64,000 bases of DNA, taken from NCBI GenBank assembly GCA_025201345.1, contig JAIXMG010000002.1, positions 1 to 64,000 of the forward strand, given 5' to 3'. Shown here piece after piece: positions 40,564-52,821 of this stretch (position 1 is the stretch's first letter; every line of letters begins with the position of its first letter). The translations under genes and the position numbers were made by a program. This DNA comes from Thamnidium elegans. Its lineage: Eukaryota; Mucoromycota; Mucoromycetes; Mucorales; Mucoraceae. The notes under the pieces were generated by a model. It did not search any database, was not told where the DNA came from, and saw nothing but the letters and a program-made list of their open reading frames with translations.

Positions 40564-43271
40564 ATGAAAATTAAGTTAAGTTCAGTATTAGCTGGACTGG
40601 TCTTTTCATATACCATTAGTGCAGTGGTTATAAAAGAAGAGCACCTCTATAAAATGCACGGTAACATGTCATCAAGTGCTCGTTATTTTAGCCCCATCTC
40701 CACTATACCCCCTCCAGCATCTATATTCCCAACAATTGCTCATCCATTTTTACCAGTTTACGCAGACTCTAGTTTTAATAAAGTAGTTCCTACTTGTTCC
40801 TGGATAAGTAACTTGTTCTATCCAAGTGTAAACAATCTCGCTCCAACAACTCCAGACCCTTATATCTTGAGACTCTTGGATGATTTTGGTGGTAATCCAG
40901 GTTTATCTATATCACAACCTTATGATAAGGTAAAAAAATATATTATTCACAATATGTACATTACAAATAAAAAACAAACCTTCCTCTTATTTCGTAGGTA
41001 ATAGGCTCTTATCCTCCTATGAATAACATTCCAGCTTCTCCGGCAGGATATATTATCAATGGTGTCGTGGTGGATCTTAGAATAACATCTAAAGAATGGA
41101 AGAATGAAAAACCCAGTACACTCATTACAAAATGGGATCTCTTTGGAGCTAATATTAAATTATCTGGTAATGGTGGTAGTATTAATTTCCCGGTAGCAAG
41201 AGGAACACCTTTTATTACTAGTGTATATAAAAACTTAACACCTCAATTCTTTACTCAACACGCCATCATTAAAATTACAGCTGATAAGGAGCTGGGTGAC
41301 AACACTTATTCTGGGTACAAATTCAAGATATCATTTAATAATAGTCCAACTAGTACATATCTTATTTATGTGCTGGGTGATCAACCATTGACTTTGAAAA
41401 AAGACGGGTTCTCTAATTTAATAGCTACTAGTTCTTTTAATGGTGTGATTCAAGTTGCAAAATTACCAGATACATCCGGTAGTGAAGAAATTCTCGATGC
41501 TCATAAAGGTGTTTGGTCAACAGGAGGAGCTGTTGATACCAGTGCCGATAGGTAAAATAGATGTTTTACGAATAATTGTAGTTAAACTGATAGTTTTTTT
41601 TTTTTTTTTTTTTTTTTTCGTCTCTAGCAAATCTTATACCATCAAGTGGAATCGTCAAGGAGACCTCTCCAAAAAACTGTTAGCTTATGCCTATCCTCAT
41701 CATTTATCTAGCTTTTCGAATGGTGTATCCAAGACCAATATGGTCTTACAATCTTCTTCCAAGGGGCCTATGCAAGCTGTTATCGGAAACAGTTGGACGT
41801 TACAAGAGACAGATTTACCTTCTACCGAATGGCTTCCTTCTCGTCCTGCACCCGAAGGTTCTACAAGAAATGAAATCATGAAGGAAATGGTAGATGATGT
41901 TTATTCCAACTATACAGAAAATACACTGAAAGGAGATAATTACTTTTCTGGAAAGGGACTTCAAAAGTACGCTTTATTAGCATTGACTTTGAACAAACCT
42001 GATCAAACCCAGCTTTATAATTCTGAACTGGCAAAAGTTTCGTTAGATAAAATCAAGAAAGCTTTGGTACCTTATTTAGAAAATAGACAATCAAATCCTT
42101 ATAAATATGATAGTGTTTATAAAGGCATTGTTGCTAGAGATGGGCTACCTGCTTCTATGGGTGGTAAAGATGATATTTATAGCGAGTTTGGTCACTCATA
42201 TTATAATGATCATCATTATCATCAAGGTTACTTTGTTGTTACTGGTAATTTATATTTATGTTTTGTATATATATATATATATATATTGTATTAACATTTA
42301 TTAGCCGCTATTGTACATTATTTGGATCCTGCTTGGAGATCTGGAGAGCTTAAAGAATGGACAGAAACATTAATCCGAGATGTAAATAATCCTGTAGATA
42401 ATGATCCTTATTTTGCACAATTTAGAAGCTGGGATTGGTTTGCAGGTCATAGTTGGGCTGGTGGTATTAAAGTAAACGGTGCATTAGACGGTAGAGATCA
42501 AGAGTCAGTTCCAGAGGTAAATATTTTTTTTTTTTAAAAAAAAAATACAAGTAAATAAATGAACTAATAAACATGTATAGTCTGTCAATTTTTATTGGGG
42601 TACTAAACTTTGGGGTCTTGCTACTAAAAATAAGCCCATGACGGAATTAGCTAATCTTCAATTGGCTATTACCAAGAGAACTACATATGATTACTTTTGG
42701 TTCTTGGACGGTAACAAGAACAGACCATCCGAAATGGTAAAGAATAAAGTAGCCGGCATATTCTTTGAACAAAAGATTGATTATGTAAGTAATGATGATT
42801 ATAACCGCAATTATGATGGTTAACATATTATCGATTAGACAACTTACTTTGGAAGATTTATGGAATACGTTCATGGTATTCAACAACTTCCAATGACACC
42901 TATATTGGCAGAGTATATTAGAACACCGGAATTCGTTAACCAAGAATGGGATCAAAAACTTGGAGCTGTTGCACCTACTGTTAAAAGCCCTTGGGCAGGT
43001 GTCCTTTATCTTAATTATGCTACTATAAATCCAGCAGATGCATACCCTATACTACGAACAATACCTGTAGATGATGGACAGACTAGATCTTATTCACTTT
43101 ACTTGACAGCTACTCGACCTGGATTTAGGAGACGATGTAAGTTTTACTAAATAGCTTTTTTTATTTAAATATATCTATATCTAACGTTCATAATTCTATT
43201 ATTTAGCGTACTCAAAATACTTGAGCGAAAAGCAACAAATGAATACTAATAATACCAGTAATGTAATATAG
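40564..43271 (+). CDS. GH81 endo-1,3-beta-glucanase, secreted
   Basis: Seven exons (40564-40929, 40998-41551, 41628-42244, 42305-42516, 42581-42784, 42839-43136, 43207-43271) give 771 residues in frame. A signal peptide is evident ([20 protein letters not shown]). The N-terminal beta-sandwich includes [12 protein letters not shown] and [13 protein letters not shown]. The catalytic region has [16 protein letters not shown] with the candidate acid Asp, [14 protein letters not shown], and DQESVPESVNFYWG with candidate Glu residues; these match GH81. It hydrolyses beta-1,3-glucan, plausibly in cell-wall remodelling, spore release or scavenging. The start at 40564 was chosen because it opens directly into the signal peptide. 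The third intron region is AT-dinucleotide-rich and the second has a long poly-T. Confidence 0.93.
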
Positions 43272-43384
43272 AATATATATATTTCCTAACTAAAATAAAT
43301 TATAATATACATTCTTCTTTTTTATTATTATCAAATTAACCAAAATACAACTTTTTAATTATAATAATAATAATAAACTGAATT

Positions 43385-44683
43385 CTAGTGTTCTTCAGGA
43401 ACAGCTACTTTTTTACCTAAAAATCTTGATCTAATTCTTCCAGGTATCTCCATTAAAACGCCAGAGTTATCGTCACCACCATCACCTTTACCCTTCTTTT
43501 TTAAATTACGTACAGTTTTTATCATGGTTGGCCATATATAGGTTGGACCAACTTTCATATAAGCAATTCCTAACGAAGCACCGCCCAAGTGAGCCTAGAA
43601 TAATAATAATAATAATAATAGTTAACATATTTGCTGTTTATGATTAAAAATTACTTTACTTACAAAGTGATCAAACATGTGCCAGCGCATTAAAATACCA
43701 GCAACATCTAAACTCATAAGAGCAGGAACAGCATAACTTGAAAATAGATAATGAAAATGAAAATGGATACATATATTTAAAAACATAAGAGTATTTTTTT
43801 TTTTTTACCTTATTTTAATGGGCATTGAAGGTAAATATGGTATAAATACATTCCAATCAGGATATGAGACCATAATTCCAGATAATAAACCATAAATAGC
43901 TCCACTAGCTCCACAACTAGATATCAAAGGCCTTGAATTACGAAGAGATAAACTGATTATATGACTAATTACATTTGAACCAATACCAAAAGATAAATAG
44001 GAAGCAACGAATTGCTCTCTACCTAACAAATCATGCAACATTGGACCAAAGGACCATAAACCAACCATGTTTATAGATAAATGAATTAAATCTCTATGAG
44101 AGAAACAACTTGTGAGTAAAGTAACGGAACGACCCGAACTTGGATTATGAGTAAAATAACGACTCATGAAAGGTTTTAAAGCAGGTAATTTCCAAGCACC
44201 AAATACTAATATATTCAAACCAATTAAAACCGACATCGTTTTTTCTGCTTCAGACATGGATAAATAAATTTGTGCGCCAGATAAAAATACTCTCTTTACT
44301 TCTACAGGAAGAGAATTGTATTGTTCCAACTTGGCTTTCCATTCATCTAGTAATATCTGCTTTTTCTCGAGCCACATTTTTTTCTTTTCCTCCCAAAAAT
44401 CGGCCAAAAATAATCGATCGTCTGTTATAACGTCACGAATAGTTGACCACTTTGGTCCGTCTTTACGTTTTTTTAGTCTTTGCCATATACTCTCCTTTTC
44501 TTTTTCATGAATAAAAGCTGCTACGAAAAATATACTAGTTGATGTTGCAAAACCGAATACAATGGGTTTAATGTAGCTTGGTTCCGTATAAACTACTCCA
44601 ATAGCTTTTGGCTGTAAAGGTATTACTCGTGTTGCATTACTAAATTGTCTTTTAAAAACTGTTAACTTCAAAACACGTAACAT
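43385..44683 (-). CDS. PCP1: Mitochondrial rhomboid protease (Pcp1/PARL type)
   Basis: Three exons (44683-43809, 43736-43664, 43594-43385) give 385 residues. The start MLRVLKLTVFKRQFSNATR is a basic presequence; an upstream in-frame Met at 44764 is less likely. Several membrane segments are visible (IVFGFATSTSIFFVAAFI, SVLIGLNILVFGAW and the later core). The rhomboid motifs are HRDLIHLSINMVGLWSFG, the catalytic Ser in CGASGAIYGLLSG, and the catalytic His in MFDHFAHLGGASLG, which is split by an intron. Family role: intramembrane cleavage of mitochondrial proteins such as Mgm1/OPA1 in the inner membrane. It is convergent with the GH81 gene (113 bp between stops). Confidence 0.92.
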
Positions 44684-44828
44684 TTTTTTTTTGTTTTTTG
44701 TTTTTGCTATTGTTGTTATAAGGAAAGAACGTAAACAAAAGACATTAAAAAAATAAAAAATCATATTCTTAGTGCATTGTGGAAAGGAGTTTAAACGATG
44801 ATTAAAAAGGGAAATGATTGGCTTGATT

Positions 44829-46021
44829 TTATTTCTTTGAGAAAATGCTACCTAAAACACCCTTCAAATTGTTATCTAATTTTTCTAATGCTTGTTTACC
44901 AGACTTGCTAGGATCAACTTCACGATCCACCTTTCCTCTTTGTTCAAATGTTCTTGAAATTCTTTGCTTAGCTGGTTCCGCTGGTTCTCCTTCACGCTTA
45001 CGTTTCTTTTGTTCCATATTCTTCAACATCTTTGCACGTTCAACATTTTGGATATATGTCTTGTTTTCACGTTTAGATTGTTCAATTTCATTTCTAAGAC
45101 GTTGTTGACGAGCTTGGTTCTCATGAGCTATATATATATATATATCGTTTTAGTATATCGTTACTTTCTTTTATATATATATACGCATCTTACCCATATG
45201 TTCTGTCAAATGATGCCATTTGAACTTTGGTAAATACTTGATATTCCACATGTCGTGATAGTATTTACTTTGACGCTTTCCACCAATATTCTTCATATTC
45301 AAGTGCTCAGCTAATGCTTTAGCAATCTTTTTATCTTTAAACTCAACCCATCCTTCAACAAAATTAGTTCTTCTGTTTTTTGTATACTTCTTACGACGTG
45401 CTGTAACCTTGGCATCTAAAATATAATATCGTCAGTAATATACCCTTTCTTCTTTTTTTTTTTAAAAAAAAAAGAAAAAAAAAAAAAAAAAAAAAAAAAA
45501 GTACCTTCGGGTACCAAATAAATACGACCAATTTCAGCATGCTTTTCTAAAAGAGATCTAACTCGAGAAGGTTTCATAAAGAGTGGAACACTAGATAAAT
45601 AACAAACGCCAGTCTTCTTTCTAGCCTTTTCAAACTTTTCGAGTTCTTCTGGAGTTAAACTCTTTACTTTTTTTGTTCTAACTCTCTTCTTGTTGACACC
45701 AAATGCAGATAAATCTTTAGGTGCATCGTAACCTTCACCTTCTAAACCATCCTCAGCTTTTGTCTCTGATTCTTGATCATCTTTAGTGTTAGTTAGCCTC
45801 TCTTCTTCGTTTTCACTATCCTCATTGGCATCGTTATCTGCGTTGTCATCGCTATCCTCGTTGTCATCGCTATCGTCACTGGCATCGCTGTCAGAAAGTG
45901 ATTGTTTTTGAAGACGAGTCTTTGAGAATCGACTATCTTCTTGTTCTTCCTCATCCAAGGAAATATCTTCCTCTTCACTATCGTTATTTAAACCGAAAAG
46001 ATCTTGCTTTTTATTTGACAT
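44829..46021 (-). CDS. ESF2: ESF2/ABT1 pre-rRNA processing factor
   Basis: Three exons (46021-45505, 45415-45194, 45127-44829) give 345 residues. The first third is strongly acidic (DDSDDNEDSDDNADND). It is followed by EKARKKTGVCYLSSVPLFMKPSRVRSLLEKHAEIGRIYL, the RRM-type start of the family, then WVEFKDKKIAKALAEHLNMKNIGGKR, YYHDMWNIKYLPKFKWHHL and a basic coiled tail. In yeast, Esf2 acts in the small-subunit processome at early 18S rRNA cleavages. The first intron carries ~24 A/T homopolymer residues near the donor. It is head to head with the DHX37 gene. Confidence 0.92.
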
Positions 46022-46380
46022 TGTTGAATCTACTTTTTCTAAAAAAAAAAGAGCTTTTTTTCTTTTTTAAAAAAGTAAAGTTTTGTGGCGTCGACCGAAA
46101 GAGAAACCAGTCACGAGTAGGAATCAATCATTTATGCCATTCATGCTATCTCGATCCGTATACATATCGAAAATATCAATTGGCAGCAGCAAAATTATTC
46201 AGGTTTAAAATATATACTATGAATTATTTGTATAGATTTAAAGAGATGAGTGTTCAAAACCTGTTAGTATTGTGACATAAAATCCTTAAAAGCAATTCGG
46301 AGTTTTATATTGCATTTATATATACTTTTTTTTTTTCTGAGAAAAAGCAATCTTTTTTTAGATCTTGATCATAATTTAAA
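46022..46380. promoter_or_regulatory. Divergent promoter of two 40S ribosome-biogenesis genes
   Basis: 359 bp separates the ESF2 and DHX37 start codons. It contains poly-A/T tracts next to both starts. The word GATGAG at 46245-46250 matches the core of the PAC element (GCGATGAG) found at ribosome-biogenesis promoters in yeasts. A shared regulatory region is inferred. Confidence 0.5.
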
Positions 46381-49300
46381 TGGGTAAATCAAGACCTAGA
46401 TTTAATGAAAAGGCTCGTGCCTCTTCACGTAGACCTAATCAAAGACCTCATTTAAAGGCCAGAGATGGAGGTCTTGGTAAAGACGCTTTTGAGTCCGAAG
46501 TTCCAACTACTCCTGTTAAATCGAAACAAGTGTAAGTTTATCAAAAGTAGATCTTGTTGTTGTTCTTTTTTATTCTAATTGAATTATATGTATATAGAAC
46601 TGACTCTAATGAAGTTATGATTATTCCTGGAGAAAAGAAAAATGAAGAAGCTGAAACCGAGAAAAAAACAACACCTTCATTCAAAGAGGTACGCATACGA
46701 AATAAAGCTGAAACAAACAAAAAAGTTTTTCTAACCAGTTTATTGTATTAGCCAACAAAATACATGTCTAAAAAGAAGAGAAGAAAGATGGAAAAGTATA
46801 TTGTAAGATATTTTTACTTGTTAGAGTCTATTATTTTTTAACTTACAGGAAAAAACCTAGGAACAAAAATTGAAAAAAGATGCTCGTGCAGGTCTTTTAG
46901 AAAAACTTTCGTAAGTAAAATATACCATATTCTATAAACCACGTACTTACTTCCTCCATAGAACTGCTTCTTGGTCTTCTGAACTTTTAAAGTCTTCCAA
47001 GTTAATTGGTAGATCCGGTCAGACTTTACGTGAACAACTTCGTCAAGCCATGTTGGAACAAAAGGCAGGTATTGCTATTTCTGACGAATCTGTACCTCTT
47101 GTGATTGAAAAGGATATCGAGGAATTACCTCCTATGCCCGAAATGGAATATGCTGATAATACTGCAACTGAAGAAGCTGTTGTAGGTAGCGCTTTAAAGC
47201 AATCTGTCAATGGTGGATTACCTCTCACTATGAGAAAGAGAAAGAAGAAGCAGTCTACGATTCCCAAGATCGCAAAGAAGCGTTATAAGCAAAGAAAGGG
47301 TATGGATTCTGATTCTTCGTTTGATAGTTCCGACTCTGGAAATGATGAGGATGAAGAGGAAGATGAGGGACCTAGAACAATTGCTGAACCTTTGGATGAA
47401 GTTGAGGGTTCCGGTCCTACTCAAATTGAAGCCGTTACTGAGGCTTCAAAGGACATTACGGTTGAAGTTGTTAGAAGGGAGGAAGAGGAATTTGATGATA
47501 TTAAGGTTCAACTATTGAAGAGTAACAGAGAAGGTGATTTAGCTGGAGATATTGCAAAGGTAAAAAAAAAGAAAAGGAGGGGAGGGTGAGCTTAAAGAGT
47601 TACTAATATATTATTATTATTAGCCTTTCTATGTCAATGTCAACAGAAAACCCGAGATTCAAGAAGCTCGTTTAAAGTTACCTGTTGTTGCTGAGGAACA
47701 AGTTATTATGGAAGCAATTCGTAATAATACAGTCGTTATTATTTGTGGTGAGACAGGTTCGGGTAAAACTACCCAAGTTCCTCAATTTTTGTATGAAGCC
47801 GGTTGGTCTCATCCTGATAGTGGTAAGTAAAAAAAAAAAAGAACTATTATCTATCTTGATTGTAGCGTATATTGATTATCTCGTAAATATAGATAACCCA
47901 GGTATGATTGGTGTTACCCAACCTCGTCGTGTTGCCACCGTCAGTATGGCAAAGCGTGTTGCAGACGAATTAAACTTGAGCGATAAGGAAGTTTCTCATC
48001 AAATTCGTTACGATGCTACAGTTTCAGACAAGACTCGTATCAAGTTTATGACAGATGGTGTTCTTTTACGTGAAATGTCTCAAGATTTATTATTGACTAA
48101 ATATTCGACTATTATTATTGATGAAGCTCATGAACGTAATTTAAATACAGATATCCTTATCGGTGTCGTTAGTAGAGTTTTAAAGTTGAGAGCAGAATTA
48201 AGTAGAGAAGATAGACAAAAGATTAAACCTTTGCGTGTGATCATTATGTCTGCAACATTGCGTGTTGCTGATTTCACAGAAAATAAGACACTTTTCCCAG
48301 TTGTTCCTCCTGTCATCAATGTCAATGCAAGACAGTTTCCTGTCGCTATTCACTTTAACAAGAAGACACCCTTGGACCATGTTGGAGAAGCTTACAAAAA
48401 GATTACAAAGATTCACGAACGTTTACCTAACGGTGGTATTCTCGTCTTCTTGACTGGTCAAAATGAAATTAACCAATTATGTAAGGAACTTCGTAAAAGA
48501 TACCCTGCTCTTCCTCCCAAGGCAACAAAGAAAGAAATTGTAAAGGAAGAAAAAGCTAATGCTTTAGAATCAAAGACTGATTCTACACCTGCAGGAAAAG
48601 CAGATATTGAGGATGAGGCTTTAGAATTAGGTGAGAACCAAGTAGAAGAAGACTTTGATTTATCTTCAGATGATGATGATGATATCGGCGAAGGATTTGA
48701 TGATGACGAGCTTGCCGATGTTAAAGATGCACCTTTACATGTACTTCCTTTATACTCTATGCTTCCTACTGAAGCACAATTGAGAGTATTTGAACCTCCT
48801 CCAGAGGGTACTCGTCTTTGTGTTATTGCTACTAACGTTGCTGAAACATCCGTCACAATTCCTGGTGTTCGTTACGTTGTTGACTGTGGTAAATCCAAAG
48901 AACGTAAGTATGATGTAGAAACTGGTGTTCAAACATTCGAGATCGATTGGACCTCTCAAGCTTCAGCTGGTCAGCGTGCTGGTCGTGCTGGTAGAACTGG
49001 TCCTGGTCACTGTTATCGTCTCTTTTCTTCAGCTGTATTTGATAACGAGTTTGAAAAGTTCTCAACTCCTGAAATTCACAGAATGCCTATTGAAGGTGTT
49101 GTTCTTAGTATGAAGGCAATGAATATTGATAATGTGGTTAATTTCCCATTCCCTACTCCTCCTCCTAGAGAGAATTTAATGAAGGCTGAAAAGGTATTTT
49201 TTTTTATTTATTTTTTTGGTTTATCAAAAGACTAACATGATTATAATAGCTTTTGGGTTATCTTGGCGCTATCAGTACAACACATAGACACATTACAGAA

Positions 49301-50452
49301 TTTGGTAGAACCATGTCTTTATTCCCTATTACACCTCGTTTCGCAAAAATGTATGTTTATTTACAAATTAACAAAATTGAGTTATATCTAACATGTTTCA
49401 TTTAGGCTTATTATTGGACAACAACATGGATGTTTACCTTACGTTATTGCTATTGTTTCAGCACTTTCTGTTGGAGATCCATTTATTCAAGATTACCATT
49501 TGGATGAAGATCAACCAGATACTGATGATGAATTAGAAAGTAGAGAACTTGGAAACATTACTAGTGAATCGGTTGCCGAAAAGGAAAGAAGAAAACTTGT
49601 TCGTAAGAAGTATTACTCTTCTCAAATGGTAAATATATTTTTTTAAGGTTTTAGTCTAGTTACAGTCATAGACTAACGGTTTATTTTGATAATAGAAACA
49701 TGCAGGTTTAGATCCTAGCAGTGATATTTTGAAATTATTAAATGTTGTCGGTGCTTATGAATACGCTGGAGCTACAACAAAATTCTGTGAAGACAACTTT
49801 TTGAGACCTAAAGCTATGGAGGAAATTCGTAAATTAAGACGTCAATTGACCAATTTGGTTTCATCAAACTTTCCCGAAATTGATATTTGTTTGGATCCTA
49901 AAATGCCACCACCTAGTGCTGTACAATTAAAGGTATTGAGACAAGTGATTACAGCTGGTTTTATTGATTCAGTAGCTATTAGACAAGATGTTCTTGATAC
50001 AGGTGGAGGAAAGGGCTTAAGATATAAAAATGCCAAAAATGTTGTTTATAGATTACTATGGACAGATGAAGAAGCATTTATTCACCCAGGATCTATTCTT
50101 TATAGTCAAGAACCTCCTGCTATGTTGGTCTATAGTGAATTATATAAGGGCGGTAAGAACTGGCTTAAATGTAATACTGCTGTTGAGGCGAAATGGATTG
50201 CAAAAATTGGTAAAGACCTTTGTTCTTATGGTAGACCTCTTGATTTCCCTCTTCCAAAGTAAGTTTGTTGTTATTATTATTATTATTTTAAAAGTGCGCT
50301 ATATTAACTTTTTATATAGATATATTGGTGAGAAAAAGGATAGAAAACTCGTCTATGTTGTACCAAGTTTCGGACCCAAGAGTTGGCCACTTCCTCCTGT
50401 TCAAGTTGAACAACGTAGGGAAGGAACTCGTTGGGTTATGACTTCCTTGTAA
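46381..50452 (+). CDS. DHX37: DEAH-box RNA helicase DHX37/Dhr1 (Ecm16)
   Basis: Eleven exons give 1153 residues in frame. The N-terminus ([18 protein letters not shown]) is basic. An acidic region near [19 protein letters not shown] is followed by helicase motifs: I ([10 protein letters not shown]), Ia (VTQPRRVA), II (DEAH in [10 protein letters not shown]), III (MSATL), V ([11 protein letters not shown]) and VI ([12 protein letters not shown]). An acidic insert between III and V ([20 protein letters not shown]) is typical of the Dhr1 group. HA2/OB-type C-terminal domains close the protein. Family role: release of U3 snoRNA during 40S assembly. Exon 4 uses the acceptor CCTAG before GAACAAAA; the earlier AG would include a stop codon. 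Confidence 0.93.
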
Positions 50453-50632
50453 AAAAAATAAAGAAAAAGATATTTTAGTTTTGAAATTTAGAGAAAATAA
50501 TAAAATATTTATGTTGTACATTATTATCATGCAAAATATTCCTTATCAGCAGACCTTACATTTACGATAAAAAGACTTCTTTTTTTTTATTATTATCATT
50601 TACGTCTTCTTGTTTCTTTTATATATAAAAAA

Positions 50633-52084
50633 ATGACGGTTTTCCCTCAAGATCATTTACGTACACTCGCTTCTATTAGAGAAAGATGTAGTCAAGTTTA
50701 TGAAAAATCTAAGCGTGGAGAATTAACTTGTTTTGATATTGATGAAAGTGTTTTACCTACTATTGTTGATCATGTAGCGTCTACTACTACGCGTAGATAT
50801 CCTCAATTGGATAAAATTTTACCTCATTCTAGACTTCGTCATTTCAATCCTATTCAAATAAAAGAATTGAAGGCAAGTTGGGAAGAGAAAGGAGTTGATG
50901 CTGTAGAACAATCGCGTCGTCTGATTGATTTGGTTATTGTTTCTGTGTTGGTGGATGCAGGTGCAGGTCAAAAATGGAAGTACAAGACTAATAATGGCGA
51001 GTTTATTGGAAGATCTGAAGGTCTTGCTATTGCATCCTATGATATGTTTTTAAATGGTTATTTTTCAAGCTCGCGTGATCTTCCCGATCGCGTTGATGGT
51101 AAAAGAGCGTGAGAAACTTGATACAAATACAGCCTAATTAATTATTATTATTTTCAATAGCTCGGGGACTAGACCAAGTAACTGTTCAACGTATGACCGA
51201 TGGTTTTCAAGTCACGGATGATAACCCAATGGTAGGGTTAGAGGGTCGCTCAAATCTTTTGAAACGTTTGGCTAAGGTCTTGGATGATCAATCCACTTAC
51301 TTTCCTTCTATCAATGATGAACCCCGTAGACCGGGTAATCTTGTTGGTATGTTAAATTATTATATATCTAGAATACCGCTATTAGTATTTAATTCTTATT
51401 TTATTTTTTAAAAAAGATTATTTGTTGGAGTCAGTTGAACATGAACAAACTCAAGCAAAGACGGTACGTATTGAAAAACTCTGGGAAGCTGTTATGAGTC
51501 TTGGAGAAATGTGGCCTGCACGAGTCCAGATCAATGGTGTTCAGCTTGGTGATGTATGGCCCTGTGCTTGTCTTACTGACTTGGGCAATTATGAAAACTT
51601 GGTTCCTTTCCACAAGTTATCTCAATGGCTTACTTACTCTTTAATTGAAGTTATTGAAAGTTCTTTAGGTATCATTATTGATGGTGTTGAATTAATGACT
51701 GGTTTACCAGAGTACAGAAATGGTGGTCTTTTGGTGGATTATGGTCTTTTAACTTTGAAGCCATCAGAGGATGCTCGTGGTAAATTGAAGAGTGGTGATT
51801 TGCCAGAATTTGAAGGTTCTGATCCTGTTATTGTTGAATGGCGTGCATTAACTGTCATTTATTTGGATATTATCAAGAAGGAACTGGAAGTTAAACTAGG
51901 ACAAAAGCTTGATTTGGCTCAAATTTTGGAAGGTGGTACTTGGACTGCTGGAAGAGAAATTGCAGCCAAGTTGAGACCAAAAGATGGTGGCCCACCCATT
52001 GTTATTAAGGTAATATATATATGATATCTTTTTTTTGTTTTTTTTGCTAATTTTATAATATAGAGCGATGGTACTATCTTTTAA
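50633..52084 (+). CDS. URC4: DUF1688 protein, uracil catabolism (Urc4)
   Basis: Four exons beginning MTVFPQDHLRTLASIRERC at 50633, with introns near 51109-51161, 51345-51418 and 52012-52063. The last exon adds only SDGTIF. Recognisable segments are LPHSRLRHFNPIQIKELKASW, DLVIVSVLVDAGAGQKWKY, RSEGLAIASYDMFLNGYFSS, RPGNLVDYLLES, GDVWPCACL, PFHKLSQWLTYSLIEVIE, LTGLPEYRNGGLLVDYGLL and IVEWRALTVIYLD. These fit the DUF1688 family, whose yeast member Urc4 is required for uracil degradation; the enzyme activity is not settled. DAGAGQKWKY is a notable conserved polar loop. Confidence 0.88.
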
Positions 52085-52821
52085 ATAAATAAATAAATAA
52101 AATAAAAAATTGTTCTGTTTTGTCGTAAGTATTACAACAAATATAGAATTGATTCTTTGTATAAAATTGTAAAGTGTACCACATATTTGGATGAAGCTTA
52201 TAAATTGAAGTAATTGTTTTGAAAATGCGAATATGCTATCGGATGTGACTTATTTTTATTTATAGACGATGATTCTAGGCTGTCCTTTTTTATTATTATT
52301 TATTCTTTGTATAGGAATTACATAAAATTCTCGTGAACCTATTATATTGTCAGATAAAATGCGAGGTTTCCTGTACATAGTATCATCTGAGGCATATACA
52401 TCTTCTATATCCACCTTATATACATATATAAATATATAATTTAACAAATACACATGGACTTAACCCCTTGATCATCCCTTGATGTATTTTATATTAAATT
52501 GGACTGGAATATGTGTATGCTATGGTTACAATGGTAGCGTAGTACCAGAAAGATTGGATCGAATCAGACAACACTGTCTTGATGTCTACATCATGCAAAA
52601 AAAAAAAAAAAAAAAAAAAATAGCGGCATTTCTGGATAGCTGTAAATCTATACTGTGTTGCATTCCCCGATAAAAGAATTAATAAGCATTCCTTGTTTGT
52701 AATTTCTTTTTACAACGGTTTGTTAAATAAAGTTATTGGCATATATATATATTTCCTTTTATATGTGATATATATATATCTTTTCTTTCTCTAGTTGTTA
52801 CTGTATATACATATATTAAAT
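52085..52821. other. Intergenic region between URC4 and chitinase
   Basis: AT-rich, with a poly-A block at 52597-52620 and TATATA tracts near 52740-52780 that may serve the chitinase promoter. A degenerate coding-like stretch at 52479-52590 is not supported as a gene. Confidence 0.5.

Noticed and set aside
41552..41627. Read-through joining of GH81 exons 2 and 3 in a frame with poly-Phe
   Set aside because: This is a GT-AG intron with a poly-T tract; removing it gives a continuous GH81 sequence.
45419..45504. Extension of ESF2 exon 1 into poly-Phe/poly-Lys
   Set aside because: An intron with the donor GTAC and an acceptor before ATGCCAAGG restores the family sequence.
48128..48960. Antisense frames across the DHX37 helicase exon
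   Set aside because: Shadows of a strongly conserved coding exon; no domain similarity.
52479..52673. 64-residue frame with a poly-Lys run
   Set aside because: It spans a poly-A block, has no family resemblance and lies between genes; treated as intergenic.
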